Source: Alisma plantago-aquatica | Lineage: Eukaryota > Streptophyta > Magnoliopsida > Alismatales > Alismataceae | Length of the DNA: 64,000 nucleotides | Assembly (NCBI GenBank): GCA_963693085.1 | Contig: OY856412.1 | Location: 1,411,842,894 to 1,411,906,893, forward strand | Reading direction: 5' to 3' | Part shown: piece by piece, positions 11,509 to 23,458 of the stretch | Numbering within the stretch: position 1 is the stretch's first letter | Layout: each line of letters begins with the position of its first letter | The notes under the pieces: generated by a model | What the model was told of the DNA's origin: nothing | Seen by the model: only the letters and a program-made list of their open reading frames with translations | The model's database searches: none | Position numbers and translations under genes: made by a program

Positions 11509-13209
11509 ATGGGTGATGGAATGCTCAACAACCTCAACATTGAAGGGACTCTTGTTGCTAGGCCACCGGCGTTCGATGGAACAAACTACCAATACTGGAA
11601 GAGAAGGATGTAGTTTTACTTCCAAGGCGTCAACTGGGATCTATGGAGAATGGTATCTACTCCTTATCAATTCCCTCAAAATGACTTTGCGGAATGGGAT
11701 GCAAACACGGTAAAACAGGCCCAAATGAACGCAAAAGCCGTAAGCATTTTATATTGTTCTATTTCTGTAGGAGAATTTAATAGAATTTCAAATTGTGATA
11801 CAGCGTTTGATATTTGGCATAGATTGTCTATCACTTATGAGGGTACAGCCCAAGTTAAAAATTCCAAAATTAGCCTGCTTAAAACAAATCTTGAACATTT
11901 TCGTATGGATCCTAATGAAACTATTAGTGAAATGTATTTAAAATTCTCTACTATTGTTAATGGTTTGAGTGCCTTAGGAAAACCTGTTCTTGAGGAAGAT
12001 CAAGTATCAAAAATTCTTCGATCACTTCCTCCAAAATACAAGCCAAAGGTGACAGCCATTGCAGAGGCAAACGACCTCACTCGCCTCAAAATGGAACAAC
12101 TCATTGGTAATTTAGAAGCTCATGAAGCAGATCTAGAAGAGGAAGAAAGAAGAGAACGTGAACACCAAAGTGGGAAGAAGAAGGATGTGGCTCTCAAAGC
12201 CTCAAAAGTTGTCACACAAGAAAGTGAAGAGTCAAGTGAAGAAGAAGAAGAAGCCTTAATCGTCAACGGTAAGAAGTACAAAAGGTTTAAATCTAACAAA
12301 ATTTCTAGTTCCTCAACTCCCAGGTGCTTTGAATGTGGGAAGAAAGGGCATTTCAAAAATGAATGCCCCAAAGCAAAGAAGGGAAAGAAAAGCTCACATA
12401 AGAAGAAAGGAGAAAAAGCCTATAAAGCTGCCTGGGATGAGTCAAGTGACAGTGAAAGCGGAGAAGAGGTGGAATGTCTAATGGCAAGAGAAGAAAATGA
12501 AGACTCTCAAGAGGTAAGCCTAGTTGATCTTTCTAAAGAAGAGTTAGTTACTAGTTTACAAGAAACTCATGATAAGTATGTTGATGCCAAGAAGAAACTA
12601 AAGAAGGCTATAAAATCAAATAATGAGCTCATTGCCAAATTAGATGAACTTTCTTATGAAAAGAACAACATTGATCTTGAAAATGTATCTTTAAAAACAT
12701 CTTTAGATGATTGCACTAGAAAGCTACTCAATTTGGAAACCAATGTTGATCTTCTATCAAAAGAAAAGACTGATTTTCTAGCTAAACTACAAGATTATCA
12801 AACTCAACCTATCTTGTGCAACCATTCGGACTATGATAATATTGTAAAAGAAAAGGATTCATTGTTTTCTGATTTAGACCAAGCAAGAAAAGATATACAT
12901 AAGCAGATGAATGACATTGTTACGTTGCAAAAATAACTTTATAAGTTAAGAAGAAAAGATATTCTTGATAACATATTGAAAGTTGGTAATGCTTTCAATG
13001 GAAGAAAAGGTTTGGGATATGTTCCAAAGAAAAACCAACCCAAAAAGACCCAAACTATATTTGTACCCAAGAACACAATAACTAGAAAGAGAAATGAAAT
13101 TGACTCTATTACTTGTCATTTCTGCTTACGTCTTGGACATTATTGTTTTTCATGCCCCTACAAGACTAAGGAGTCCGACTTAGTTTGGATCCCAAAACCC
13201 CAAACTTAG
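11509..13209 (+). pseudogene. SIRE gag, interrupted by two stops
   Basis: Capsid polyprotein. The ATG at 11509 lies 36 bp after the PBS and opens a frame with a typical copia gag start (RPPAFDGTNYQYWKRRM). TAG at 11611-11613 (codon 35) interrupts it; a downstream ATG at 11650 keeps the frame. The main part has a gag capsid-type region, a zinc knuckle CFECGKKGHFKNEC (near 12326-12367), and a long Lys/Glu-rich coiled coil. TAA at 12934-12936 then breaks the coiled coil. Reading in the same frame resumes to 13209 with a second knuckle, CHFCLRLGHYCFSC. Both stops are single-codon events in an otherwise open frame. A gag starting at 11650 would lack its N-terminus. Confidence 0.88.
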
Positions 13210-13611
13210 AAGAATGGAATGTAGTTGAGATATGACCAAATGCTTAATTTTGCTATTTATATTGTCTTATCTCAACAAAAGGTGCTATGCTTATTGTTAT
13301 TATTTTTCTGCATTGCTGAAACAGAAATTCTGTCGGTCGAAGTATTGTCGACCGAGCTCTGGGTCGGTCGAAGTATTGTCGACCGACTGGATGTCTTTAA
13401 CAAATAAAAATTTACAGCACCTATTTCGGTCGAAAATTGGTCAACCGAGAAATTTTCTGTGTTTTTGCTTGTGATACAGTAACCTGCTCGATCGACAAAT
13501 TGTCGACCGAGACAAATATCGGTCGAACAATTGTCGACCGACTGGTTTTCTGTATCAGAACTTTTATATATATAAGCACTTAAAAGGTTTCTAACCATAT
13601 CGGACCATCAC
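13210..13611 (+). repeat. SIRE gag-pol spacer with five dyads
   Basis: About 400 bp with several stops in the gag/pol frame. It holds five dyads of the same TCGGTCGA/TCGACCGA motif as the LTR, at about 13333-13355, 13364-13386, 13425-13449, 13487-13511 and 13519-13541. In most copia elements gag and protease are continuous, so this spacer is unusual. Read in frame the dyads give short repeated peptides of SVExLST type. I see no other gene signal. Confidence 0.85.
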
Positions 13612-16600
13612 ATGGGTACCAAAATCTACATTCTAATGCAGGAATGGGTAGTTGACAGTGGCTGTTCCAAACACATGACCGGGAACAAGGACGCGTTTCA
13701 AACTTTTGAAGAAAAGAAAAGTGGAACGGTCACCTTTGGAGACAATGGTAAGGGAAAAATCGTTGGAATAGGTAATGTTGGAACAAATCTCGAAATTAAA
13801 AATGTTCTACTTGTTGATGGATTGCATCATAATCTAATAAGTGTAAGTCAACTATGTGATAGTGGTTATGATGTGTTATTTAACAAAACTTGCTGCAAAC
13901 TATTGATAGAAAACACTACAAATGTCGTTTATGAAGGAAATAGAGTTGGAAATCTTTATATCCTTAAACCAAACTCTATGAAATCAGTAGTAGGTAAATG
14001 CTTGCTTGCAAATGAAAATACCTTACAACTATGGCATAAAAAGCTAGGACATGCTAGTTCACATGCTATTAAAAAGTTAGTGAAATATGATCTTGTTCGT
14101 GGATTACCTACTTTGTCTTTTGATCAAGTTGAAAACTGTGAACCCTGCACAATGGGAAAGCAAACCAAAACATCTTTTAAATCAAAACATGTACTTAGCA
14201 CCAGTAGATCCTTAGAATTAATTCATATGGACTTATTTGGACCAATGAGGACACAATCTATTGGTGGTAAACGATACTGTTTTGTTATTGTTGATGATTA
14301 TAGTAGATATACATGGGTACATTTTATTGCAACTAAAGATGATACTATTCATGTCTTTATGCAATTTTGTTCCAAGATTGAAAATCTTTTACAACATAAA
14401 ATATGTACCATTAGAAGTGATCATGGTGGCGAATTTGAGAATCATACATTTGAGATCTTTTGTACATCTCAAGGGTATACTCATAATTTTTATGCTCCAC
14501 GTACCCCACAACAAAATGGTATAGTTGAACGGAAAAATCGATCTCTACAGGAAATGGCTAGGACCATGATGCTTGAACACAACACACCTAAAACCTTTTG
14601 GGCTGAAGCTGTAAACACTGCTTGTTATGTGCTTAATAGAGTAACTGTTCACTCTCATTTGAAGAAAACTCCATATGAAATATTACACTCTAAGAAACCT
14701 AGAGTTGACTATTTTCATACTTTTGGCTCCACATGTTACATTTTAAATACCAAAGATGATAGAGACAAATTTGATTCTAAATCACACAAAGCATTCTTCT
14801 TGGGATATTCCACTTCTAGCAAAGCCTTTAGAGTATATAACACTATCTCTATAAAAGTTGAGGAATCCATTCATGTTTCTTTTCATGAAGAATCGAAATC
14901 TGAAAATCTAGATATCATTGATCTCACTAATCAATTCGAAAATATAACCATTTCCAATGATAGTGAGAAAAATCCTATATCCGATCCCCAAGTTGAAACA
15001 CAACCTACACCTAGGCTTATCAAGGATCATCCCCAAGAACTAATTATTGGAGATCCAAATGATAAAGTCAAAACTCGGTCATCCTTCAAAGATGTTGCAA
15101 ACATGGCTTTTGTTTCTATCATTGAACCTAAGAAGATATCCGAAGCTCTTAAGGATGATTACTGGATAATAGCCATGCAAGAGGAGTTAAATCAATTCAC
15201 TAAAAATGATGTATGGGATTTAGTTCCTAAACCACAAGATAAAACTATCATAGGAACCAAATGGGTATTTAGGAACAAGCTCAATGAGGCAGGAGAAGTA
15301 ATAAGGAATAAAGCTCGGTTAGTAGCACAAGGATATAATCAACAAGAAGGAATAGATTTTGATGAAACATATGCACCCGTAGCTAGACTTGAAGCTATTA
15401 GGATGTTACTAGCTATTGCTGCCCATAAAAACATTAAGCTATATCAAATGGATGTCAAAAGTGCATTTCTAAATGGCATCATACAAGAAGAAGTTTATGT
15501 TGCTCAACCACCTGGCTTTGAAATACCAGAAAAAGGTGATCATGTTTATAAACTTAAAAAGGCACTTTATGGTCTAAAACAAGCACCTAGGAATTGGTAT
15601 GAACGACTCAAGACATATCTTTTTGATAATGGTTTTTCTATTGGAAATTCAGATTCTACTTTATTTTTCAAAACATATGCATCTGATTTCCTAGTTGTGC
15701 AAATTTATGTTGATGACATTATTTTTGGAGCTTCTAATGATTCATTATGCACACAATTCAGTGACATTATGCAAAAAGAATTTGAAATGAGTCTCATGGG
15801 TGAACTAACATTATTTCTTGGTTTTCAAATTAAGCAAACACATGCAGGAATTTTCATAAGCCAAGAAAAATATACTAAAGAACTTTTAAAACGTTTTGGG
15901 ATGGATCAATGCAAACATGCTACTACTCCTATGGCTACCTCTATCAAAATTGATAAGGATGAAAATGGGGAACCTATTGATGATTCATTATATAGAGCCA
16001 TGATTGGTAGTTTGCTATACTTAACTGCTTCTCGACCGGACATTATGTTTTCCGTTGGTCTTTGTGCTCGATTTCAATCCCAACCTATGCAATCTCATTT
16101 TCTAGCGGTTAAAAGAATTCTTCGATATCTAGCTGGTACTACTTGTCTTGGTTTATGGTATCCAAAAGGACAATCCCTGGATTTTAAAGCATATACTGAT
16201 GCGGATTATGCTGGTTGTCGACTTGATCGCAAAAGTACTAGTGGTGGATGTTTCTTATTAGGGAGAGCCTTAGTATCTTGGTTTAGCAAGAAACAAAATA
16301 CGGTTGCCCTATCTACAACTGAAGCTGAATATATGGCAGCCGGGTCTTGTTGTGCTCAAGTGCTTTATATGCAACAAGTATTAAGCGATTATGGTTTTAA
16401 TCTTTCATCTACACCTATTTTTTGTGACAACACGAGCGCCATAAACTTAGCACACAATCCTATTTTACACAGCAGGGCAAAACACATTGAAATCCGTCAT
16501 CACTTCTTAAGGGATCACATCTCAAAGAATCATGTTTCCCTTCATCATGTTGATACGGAAAATCAATTGGCTGATATTTTTACAAAACCGCTTCCACTAG

Positions 16601-16677
16601 ATCAATTCAACAACATTAGGAAGCAATTGCTTATTACTCCTTTGGAAGATGTTTTCTTTGATATCTGCGGTTCTTAA
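13612..16677 (+). CDS. SIRE pol: protease, integrase, reverse transcriptase, RNase H
   Basis: Intact 1021-residue copia polyprotein. Protease: [10 protein letters not shown] at about residue 15. GAG-pre-integrase: LWHKKLGH near 140. Integrase core: MDLFGPM near 205, IRSDHGGEF near 268, and [12 protein letters not shown] near 303, giving the DDE triad. Reverse transcriptase: [11 protein letters not shown] near 551, [11 protein letters not shown] near 613 and YVDDIIFG near 700. RNase [10 protein letters not shown] near 861, [10 protein letters not shown] near 902, [10 protein letters not shown] near 960. The order PR-IN-RT-RH is that of Ty1/copia. It is in the same frame as gag but separated from it by stops and the dyad spacer, so its own start at 13612 or readthrough would be needed. 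It is the only long undamaged gene in the window. Confidence 0.95.
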   Translation: MGTKIYILMQEWVVDSGCSKHMTGNKDAFQTFEEKKSGTVTFGDNGKGKIVGIGNVGTNLEIKNVLLVDGLHHNLISVSQLCDSGYDVLFNKTCCKLLIENTTNVVYEGNRVGNLYILKPNSMKSVVGKCLLANENTLQLWHKKLGHASSHAIKKLVKYDLVRGLPTLSFDQVENCEPCTMGKQTKTSFKSKHVLSTSRSLELIHMDLFGPMRTQSIGGKRYCFVIVDDYSRYTWVHFIATKDDTIHVFMQFCSKIENLLQHKICTIRSDHGGEFENHTFEIFCTSQGYTHNFYAPRTPQQNGIVERKNRSLQEMARTMMLEHNTPKTFWAEAVNTACYVLNRVTVHSHLKKTPYEILHSKKPRVDYFHTFGSTCYILNTKDDRDKFDSKSHKAFFLGYSTSSKAFRVYNTISIKVEESIHVSFHEESKSENLDIIDLTNQFENITISNDSEKNPISDPQVETQPTPRLIKDHPQELIIGDPNDKVKTRSSFKDVANMAFVSIIEPKKISEALKDDYWIIAMQEELNQFTKNDVWDLVPKPQDKTIIGTKWVFRNKLNEAGEVIRNKARLVAQGYNQQEGIDFDETYAPVARLEAIRMLLAIAAHKNIKLYQMDVKSAFLNGIIQEEVYVAQPPGFEIPEKGDHVYKLKKALYGLKQAPRNWYERLKTYLFDNGFSIGNSDSTLFFKTYASDFLVVQIYVDDIIFGASNDSLCTQFSDIMQKEFEMSLMGELTLFLGFQIKQTHAGIFISQEKYTKELLKRFGMDQCKHATTPMATSIKIDKDENGEPIDDSLYRAMIGSLLYLTASRPDIMFSVGLCARFQSQPMQSHFLAVKRILRYLAGTTCLGLWYPKGQSLDFKAYTDADYAGCRLDRKSTSGGCFLLGRALVSWFSKKQNTVALSTTEAEYMAAGSCCAQVLYMQQVLSDYGFNLSSTPIFCDNTSAINLAHNPILHSRAKHIEIRHHFLRDHISKNHVSLHHVDTENQLADIFTKPLPLDQFNNIRKQLLITPLEDVFFDICGS

Positions 16678-17091
16678 AACAAATCCGTTTACTTGTTTCA
16701 TTTTGGCTTTTCAATGGACATCTTTTTCATTCGATTTGACGGAATATCTAATTAAGGGGGAGTTTTTATCAAAACAGTTATCTAATTAAGGGGGAGTTTT
16801 TATTAAAACGGTTATCTTTTTGAAATGACAAAGGGGGAGAGATATATAAAACTATAACTTAGTATTTATGAAAAACTCAATCAATGAGTTTCATAAATAT
16901 ACTCTTGGCTTTACATTGAAAGTTGCTACATTCCCAAATGAACTGGATTTCATGTTCCATAATTCATTGGGAATAATAAGCACACATTTTATAAACAAGA
17001 GGAAAAGATATATAAGGCAATCTAAAGGTATGAAATTCATATGTTTTATATTTATTTTGGAAATGTTTGTCATCTTCAAAAAGGGGGAGAT
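16678..17091 (+). other. SIRE 3' untranslated region with four polypurine tracts
   Basis: AAGGGGGAG occurs at about 16754, 16788, 16831 and 17081; the last abuts the 3' LTR. Repeated polypurine tracts are known in SIRE-lineage elements. The rest is AT-rich with no recognisable gene; the env-like gene of some SIRE elements is absent. Confidence 0.8.
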
Positions 17092-18499
17092 TGTTGGCTA
17101 AATGGACATCTAAAAATCCCTTTGTTTTGATTATGACAAACATTTCATTCTTATTAATCTAACGAGCTACTTGAGTGTGCAGGATGACAAAGTAGCAAGG
17201 GAAAATCCAAGAGCTTACTTAGTTATATTTTCATGCAATGTAATCAATGTTGTAAAACTTGTACAAATATATAATGTACAAGTACTTAGAATTGCATGTA
17301 AATCAAGCGTTAGATGTTCCCTAGCCAAACACCATAGTTAGACATGTCATCCCATTTAGTTAGGATCACCTTTGCACACTCACACATATAATTAATGCTT
17401 AAATTGAAACCTTGAAACAGGATCATTCTCGGTCGACAAACTCCTCGACTGAGACACTCTCGGTCGACCATCTTCTCGACCGAGAAAGATCCAAAGTAGC
17501 CGTTAGACACAACAAATAAGTTAGTTGGTAGTTGAAGAAAGACGTTGCAAATCACTTGTTCCAGAGAGCCTGTCGGTCGACAAAACTTCGACCGAGTAGG
17601 TGTCTCGGTCGACCATTTGTCGACCGAGATGGTCTCTGACAGCAACTGCAGAATAAATTAATTAGCCGTTGTTAAAGCAACAACTTTGTACCTAACGGCT
17701 AGTTAAGCACTTAGAAACCCCTAGAAGTTGTCTAGAACGTCCTTAAGCATACTTAGGCCATTCCTATAAATAGGACAAGCCATAGGACACTAGAATTCAC
17801 TTGTTACACTTGAGAATACACTTGAGCATACTTGAGCAATCTTCTGCAAGCAATTTGAGCACTGTGATCATTGGCCTACATTCTCCTTAGCTCAATCTCG
17901 TGTCCTATAGGATAGATTCTCCTACCCACAGCAATCACAAGTTCACATACTTGGCTAGGAGATCTTACGCTTGATCTAGGCATATCAAGCCTCAGGCTTA
18001 AAGGATAAGTTGTAATTTCCTTTTCCTTTCTTGTTCCTGTTTATCTTTTGTACTCTCCTTGCTACTCCTAGGGTTGGAGGCTGCGGATTGGAGAGGGTTG
18101 ACTTCTCAGGTGGAGAAGGGGACTTCAAGCTACTTCAAGAAGGCTATCGCAAGGGAAGCTACTTCAGAAGGCTGGTGCAACGGGAGTTGGTGCATCTACT
18201 TCAAGGGAAGGCTGCTTCAAGGTTGGCGATTACTTCTAGGTGAAGGCTGCTTGAAGGGTTTAGGAAAAGAGATTGTATTTTATGTAAATTCCTTGAAGAG
18301 GTAATAAAATAAATTTCTTTTCAAATCCCGGTTGGGTAAGCAACCAGGTAGTGGATTGACGGCTATAGTATTTGCTATAGTTGGAACCACTCTAAACCTT
18401 GTGTCTCTTTGTCCAATATTTTTCATTGTGGTCGTTTGAGTTCAATAATTGTTAAATTATCTATAAAACTCTATTCACCCCCCCTTCTAGTAGTTTTCA
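17092..18499 (+). mobile_element. SIRE 3' LTR
   Basis: 1408 bp, collinear with 10052-11459 with no net length change. Dyads at 17429-17628 and TATA box at 17764-17772. Followed by target duplication AGCTC at 18500-18504. Confidence 0.95.
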
Positions 18500-20068
18500 A
18501 GCTCTTATGACAAGAGTGGAAAGTATATTCTTGTTTTGAATTACCTTTATTAGTTGAATTAACCATGCAGGTTCTGATATGAAGGTGATCATATCCAGGT
18601 ATGAATGATGATACTATATTCATTGAAAGCATGTTGTTAGCTTTATGAATTGTAAAATATCTTGATGCCTTGTCAGTGGCATCCTATGTTTTAATGGGCT
18701 GTAAGAGCCATGAATACCATCAAGGTCATGCTTTAGAGATGACTTGTGATGAGTATACTGAGAAATGATGATTGATGTGAGTTAGGTTTGTTACATTTAG
18801 TATTCTACTTTCATAGCTGTTATGCTACTGTTGTTGTTTGAAGAACAATGTATGATGTAAAAGAATACTGAATGTACCTAACTAATCAAGTGAAATGTAG
18901 AGCCCTGATCATAGATCCATCATTGTCAGAGATCAAATGATGGTGAAACAGGTTTTTCCTACGGGAACTCCTGGATCACATACTGTTGAGTATGTGGGGT
19001 ATATGGATGTGTAGAACCTTACATCCTAGTGTAGGTATTTGATGTAGATGTAAAATCCGTCAATCCTTCACTACAAACCCATACCGTATCAGTGGATGGT
19101 AAACATGAAACCTCCTGATGATGAAGAAAACATAGATATCTGTATCAGTGAAGATAAACATGAAATCTCCTGATGACGAAGAGAGTACAGAACGCCACTG
19201 TAACTCTAAAATAGCGAAGGACCAGATTACCCTGGTGAGCTATAATAGTAGAGACACAAAATGTCCTACAAGTGATCCTCTTACTGACTGAGGAAGGTGA
19301 AGGTCATGAGAATCCGGCTCTTTCGATGACCTAGTATGATACCGAGGCACTTAGCAGTGATTGGTTGGAGTATGAGTGGTAAACCTCATATCCACAGGGC
19401 ATAAAAAATTAATATTTGAAAAACATAATCCACAGCGTAGTATACCTGTTAGAGATAACTACGAGTTGATTGATTGATGTTACACTGTATAGTGAAAATG
19501 TCTTCATGCTTCATAACTGTTGAACTCATGCTTACTATTTTATCTGATGTTGAATACTTTGAAGCTTTTACTGCTTAAGTTATTCTTTGAGCTGTTATAA
19601 TAAAGCTTCTGGCGGAGAGTTATAACTCTCGCTGGGACAATTATGTAAAATTGTCTCACCCCGTAGATTTCAACTTTTTAGGTGGACGTCGGAGACGGAG
19701 GAACATGTCTACAGGTGACCAGTCCCAGCAGCAGTAGTACCAGGAGCAGCAGTAAATCTTAGGTGGAGATTTAGCCTGCCATGTGGTGTAGTTAGAGTCA
19801 GTCCTATGTGTCCTCTGTACTCTCAGGTCTTGGAGTCTTTTGGTTATGATTTCTTGAGATTTTGTATCTTGTTGTATATAATTACTCAAGAAGTAATTAT
19901 CATGAGATGTAAACAGTTTATCTCCTTTTATGAATGAAGTTGTATGGATTCAATCTCTTGTCTCGAAAAGTTTTAATTTCCCGTGATTTTTGTCTTCCGC
20001 TGTTAATCGAATCGCTTCCGCTAAGTTTAAATCGTATTTATATCGTGGTTTGGAGATCAGAGCCCACA
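18500..20068 (+). mobile_element. Element A 5' LTR, second part
   Basis: Resumes with the second AGCTC (18500-18504) and ends ...GAGCCCACA at 20068. It matches the 3' LTR from about 28403 to 29996. Just after the SIRE site the two LTRs differ: the 3' LTR has GAATTACCTTTATCAGTT repeated, the 5' LTR does not. No gene is visible. Confidence 0.92.
20055..20065 (+). other. PBS-like copy inside LTR end
   Basis: ATCAGAGCCCA lies inside the LTR, ending three bases before its terminus. It resembles the true PBS 19 bases downstream. The same is seen at 29984-29994 and, in B, at about 31278-31291 on the other strand. Confidence 0.6.
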
Positions 20069-20073
20069 ATTAG

Positions 20074-20085
20074 TGGTATCAGAGC
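20074..20085 (+). other. Element A primer-binding site (tRNA-iMet)
   Basis: TGGTATCAGAGC, five bases (ATTAG) after the LTR end at 20068. Element B has the same spacing and spacer. Confidence 0.93.
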
Positions 20086-20199
20086 TCTAGGTCTGTTGAG
20101 TCTACAGAGGCATAGGACTTAGGATGTCGAGTCTATCCTTAGTATCTCTTCCTTATCTAATAGAATCTTCTGCTCCTCAGGAGAAGAAGATACATAAGG

Positions 20200-20431
20200 A
20201 TGGCAGAGCCACATGATGAGTACGTGGCAGAGAGTAGTGCTAGTGCACCTCATGACGGTGCAAGGGTTCCAAGAATAGAACAACCTGCACCTGAGCCACC
20301 CCAGTTTGACCCAGCTGACATGGGTAACCCAGTAGTTCAGACGATGTTTGGGCAGTTTATGACTGCCATGACACACAACCGACAGGATGCCCATGCCTGC
20401 ACCTAGGGCACCTGCCCAGCCCGAAGGATAA
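20200..20431 (+). pseudogene. Element A gag N-terminal segment
   Basis: Starts MAEPHDEYVAESSASAP, matching the start of B's gag (MSEQHEEYVAESSVASP). It contains PPQFDPADMGNPVVQTMFG, also shared with B. A two-base loss near 20377 relative to B shifts the frame. In the frame used by the rest of gag a TAA stop lies at 20429-20431, exactly where B has TAG. This segment may therefore be a separate N-terminal peptide in both elements, or the stop may be an old shared lesion. Confidence 0.75.
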
Positions 20432-22828
20432 GGTATCGGTAAGACGTTCGAGCGACTTCGTCGTGTCGGAGCTACCGAGTACTTTGGGACTGCTGACCCC
20501 GCAGATGCTGACCTATGGTTAACAGAGTTGGAGAAGGCTTTCATGATTCTTATTATCCCGGAGGTTGAGAAGGTTAGACATGATGTCTATCTTCTCAAAG
20601 GCAGTGCTGGTCACTGGTGGAACATGGAAGAGCAGAAGAGACCTAGAATAGAGTTCTCGTGGGAAGAGTTTCGTCGGGAATTTATCAATAGATATTTTCC
20701 AAAGACCTTCCTAGATGAAAAGATCTCTCATTTTGAGAGATTGAGGCAGGGCGTGATGAACATTAGCGAGTATGAAGCTAAGTTCATGGAATTGCTGCGG
20801 TTATGTCCGCACATGGCTGCCATAGATGAGGAAAGAATCAGGAGATTCGAGAAGGGTTTGAATGCTGATATGTCAACCCCTGTGTCTGCCTTAGAAAACC
20901 GAGAGAGATTCTCTACCTTCGTTGAGTCAGTTCGAAGGATAGAGAGATCTGTGGTTGAGAAGAGGCAAAACCAGAAAAGATATCCACAGTTCGAGGGTTC
21001 TTCATCTAGGGATTTAAAGAAACCTAGATTCTCTGCACCTAACCCTCCACCACCCAGATCGAGTTCTCAAACTCAATGGTCACTAAACAGAGGTAGAGGA
21101 TGGAGTCAACCGCTTCAAGGGACTCACAGTTCTGCGTCGATGTCAGTTACTGGACCACCCCGACCACAACAACAGGAGAGGAGATGCTACAACTGTGGTA
21201 AGGTGGAACACTTGATGAAGGATTGTCGTTCTAGGCCTCTCAGTGTGACACAACCTCCGAGACAGAATCAACAAGGATCTCAGAGAATGCAATCTCAAGG
21301 AGCAGCTCGAGGACGTGGACAAGCGTCTCAAGCTGGATCATCAGCACCACCTCAACACCAGGCGACAACGAGGTTCTATGCTATGAACCCACCAGATGCA
21401 GTGGTCAATCCACGGGTAGTGGCAGGTCAGATGGAACTTTTATATCCTGATATGTCTACATCCTGTGTTGTATCTGTTATGATTGACCCGGGTGCTACGC
21501 ACTCTTTCATCACTCATAGAGTGATTCGTAACTACAATGTGACTGTTAGTCATAGGGCAGATAGTTTGTTGTTGGAGACTCCGTTGAGTGGGTCTACCGT
21601 TTTGCAGGAGGTATGCTCTCCCTGCATCCTCTTCTTTTCTGATCATCGCATTCAAGTGGATCTTATACCACTTGATATGCAGGGATTTGATATAATCCTC
21701 GGGATGGATACCTTAGAGAGGTATAGAGTTGTCTTGGATTGTGAGTCCAAGTTGGCTGTGTTTGCTGATGAAAGCAACACATGGATCTTTCAACGTGAAA
21801 GAAAGATTCTGCCCACCTATCTTGTGTCAGCTATGGTTGCTGATAAGCTGTTGAGGCAAGGATGTTATGAATTCTTGGCCCATGTGGTAGATGTTACCAA
21901 GGAAAGTTCCAATCCTGTGGAAGTTCCCATAGTCAGGGAATTCGAGGATGTGTTTCCTGATGAACTTCCTGGTATACCACCACTTCGGGAGATTGATTTT
22001 GAAATCAATCTGATCCCAGATACGAAACCCATAGCCCAGACTCCGTATAGGATGGCGCCTACCGAGATGGCAGAACTCAAGAAACAGCTTCAAAGGTTAC
22101 TTGAGAAGGGTTTTATCCGACCGAGCACTTCACCTTGGGGTGCTCCAGTCTTGTTTGTTAAAAAGAAAGATGGGTCAATGCGGTTTTGCATTGACTATAG
22201 ACAACTCAATAAAGTAACTATAAAGAACAAGTACCCTCTACCGAGGATTGATGATCTCTTTGACCAGTTGCATGGTGCAACAGTCTTTTCAAAGATAGAC
22301 TTGAGGTCTGGATATCATCAACTTCGTATTAAGGATAGTGACATATCCAAGTCTGCCTTTAGGACAAGGTATGGTCACTATGAGTTCACAGTTATGTCAT
22401 TTGGACTAACCAATGCACCATCTGCATTTATGGAACTCATGAATAGAGTTTTTCGACCTTTCCTTGATCAGTGTGTTGTCGTCTTCATAGATGACATCCT
22501 GATCTATAGTAAGAATGCTCAGCAGCATGAGCAACATCTTCGCCAAGCTTTGACCTTGCTAAGAGAACACAAGCTGTATGCTAAGTTTAGCAAGTGTAAG
22601 TTCTGGCTGCCGGAGGTATCTTTTCTAGGACATGTGATATCTGCCTCGGGAATTTGTGTTGACCCTACAAAGGTAGAATTTGTTCTACAGTGGGAACAAC
22701 CGAAGACACCGATAGAGATTCGAAGTTTCTTGGGGTTAGCTGGCTATTATCGAAGGTTCATTAAGAACTTTAGTTCTATAGCCTTACCTTTGACCAAGTT
22801 AACCCGGAAAGATATTCCTTTTTATTAG
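20432..22828 (+). pseudogene. Element A gag core, protease and reverse transcriptase
   Basis: Open from just after the TAA at 20429 to TAG at 22826-22828. Gag core: [31 protein letters not shown] and [22 protein letters not shown] in successive blocks. Zinc knuckle [14 protein letters not shown] near 21186. Protease near 21480 with [10 protein letters not shown], then [11 protein letters not shown]. Reverse transcriptase from about 22050 with [29 protein letters not shown] and [10 protein letters not shown] near 22484. The stop replaces a Trp codon present in B (PFTWSDK). The first ATG within this frame is well inside, so natural initiation probably used the upstream segment. Confidence 0.92.
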
Positions 22829-23458
22829 AGTAATAAGTGTCAACAGTCTTTCCAGTTATTGAAGGAGAGGTTGAAAAGTGCACCTGTGCTTGTGCTACCT
22901 GAACAAGGAAAAGGATATGTAGTCTTCTGTGATGCCTCTAAGAATGGACTTGGATGTGTGTTGATGCAGGATAAACAAGTGATTTCTTTTGCTTCCCGAC
23001 AGCTTAAGAAACACGAGGAGAATTATCCGACACACGATCTGGAGTTAGCTGCTGTGGTTCATGCTTTGAAGATCTGGAGACATTATCTTTATGGAGAGAC
23101 ATTTCATATTTTCACTGACCATAAGAACCTTAAGTATATCTTCTCTCAGCATGAGCTTAACATGAGGCAACGTCGCTGGATGGAGTTAATCAAGGACTAT
23201 GATTGTACAATTGATTACCATCCAGGCAAGGTCAATGTTGTTGCAGATGCCTTGAGTAGGAAATCAACAACATCAACCATGGATAGAGCACAATTAAACT
23301 CTTTAGTGTGCTCTAAGAGAGATATGTTCATCTCTTTAAGGCAAGACAATGTACAGTTGAAGGTGTCATTGTTAGCCGGGTTGTTGGCTGAGATGCATAT
23401 TAAACCTACCCTAAGAGAACAGATTAAGGAAGCACAGCAAGATGATGCTGCAGTTTAG
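22829..23458 (+). pseudogene. Element A RNase H
   Basis: Continues in the same frame after the nonsense codon. RNase H of Ty3 type: [15 protein letters not shown] near 22926, [21 protein letters not shown] in two blocks, [11 protein letters not shown] near 23113, then the [16 protein letters not shown] tail. It degrades template RNA during reverse transcription. It ends at TAG 23456-23458 where element B reads Gln. Confidence 0.9.

Larger units (their letters stand above)
10052..18499 (+). mobile_element. SIRE-type Ty1/copia retrotransposon, young
   Basis: Complete 8448-bp copia element inserted in the 5' LTR of A. Both LTRs are 1408 bp and start TGTTGGC; by eye about 17 bases differ between them, so it is recent. 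It has a tRNA-iMet primer site, a large gag with a coiled coil, an intact pol, several polypurine tracts and a perfect 5-bp target duplication. The gag coiled coil, RNase H sequence and repeated GGGGGAG tracts fit the SIRE/Maximus lineage. No env-like gene follows pol; only about 410 bp of non-coding DNA does. Confidence 0.93.

Noticed and set aside
16868..17101. Possible env-like gene after SIRE pol
   Set aside because: Short, AT-rich, no signal peptide or membrane pattern that stands out, and it includes the polypurine tract.
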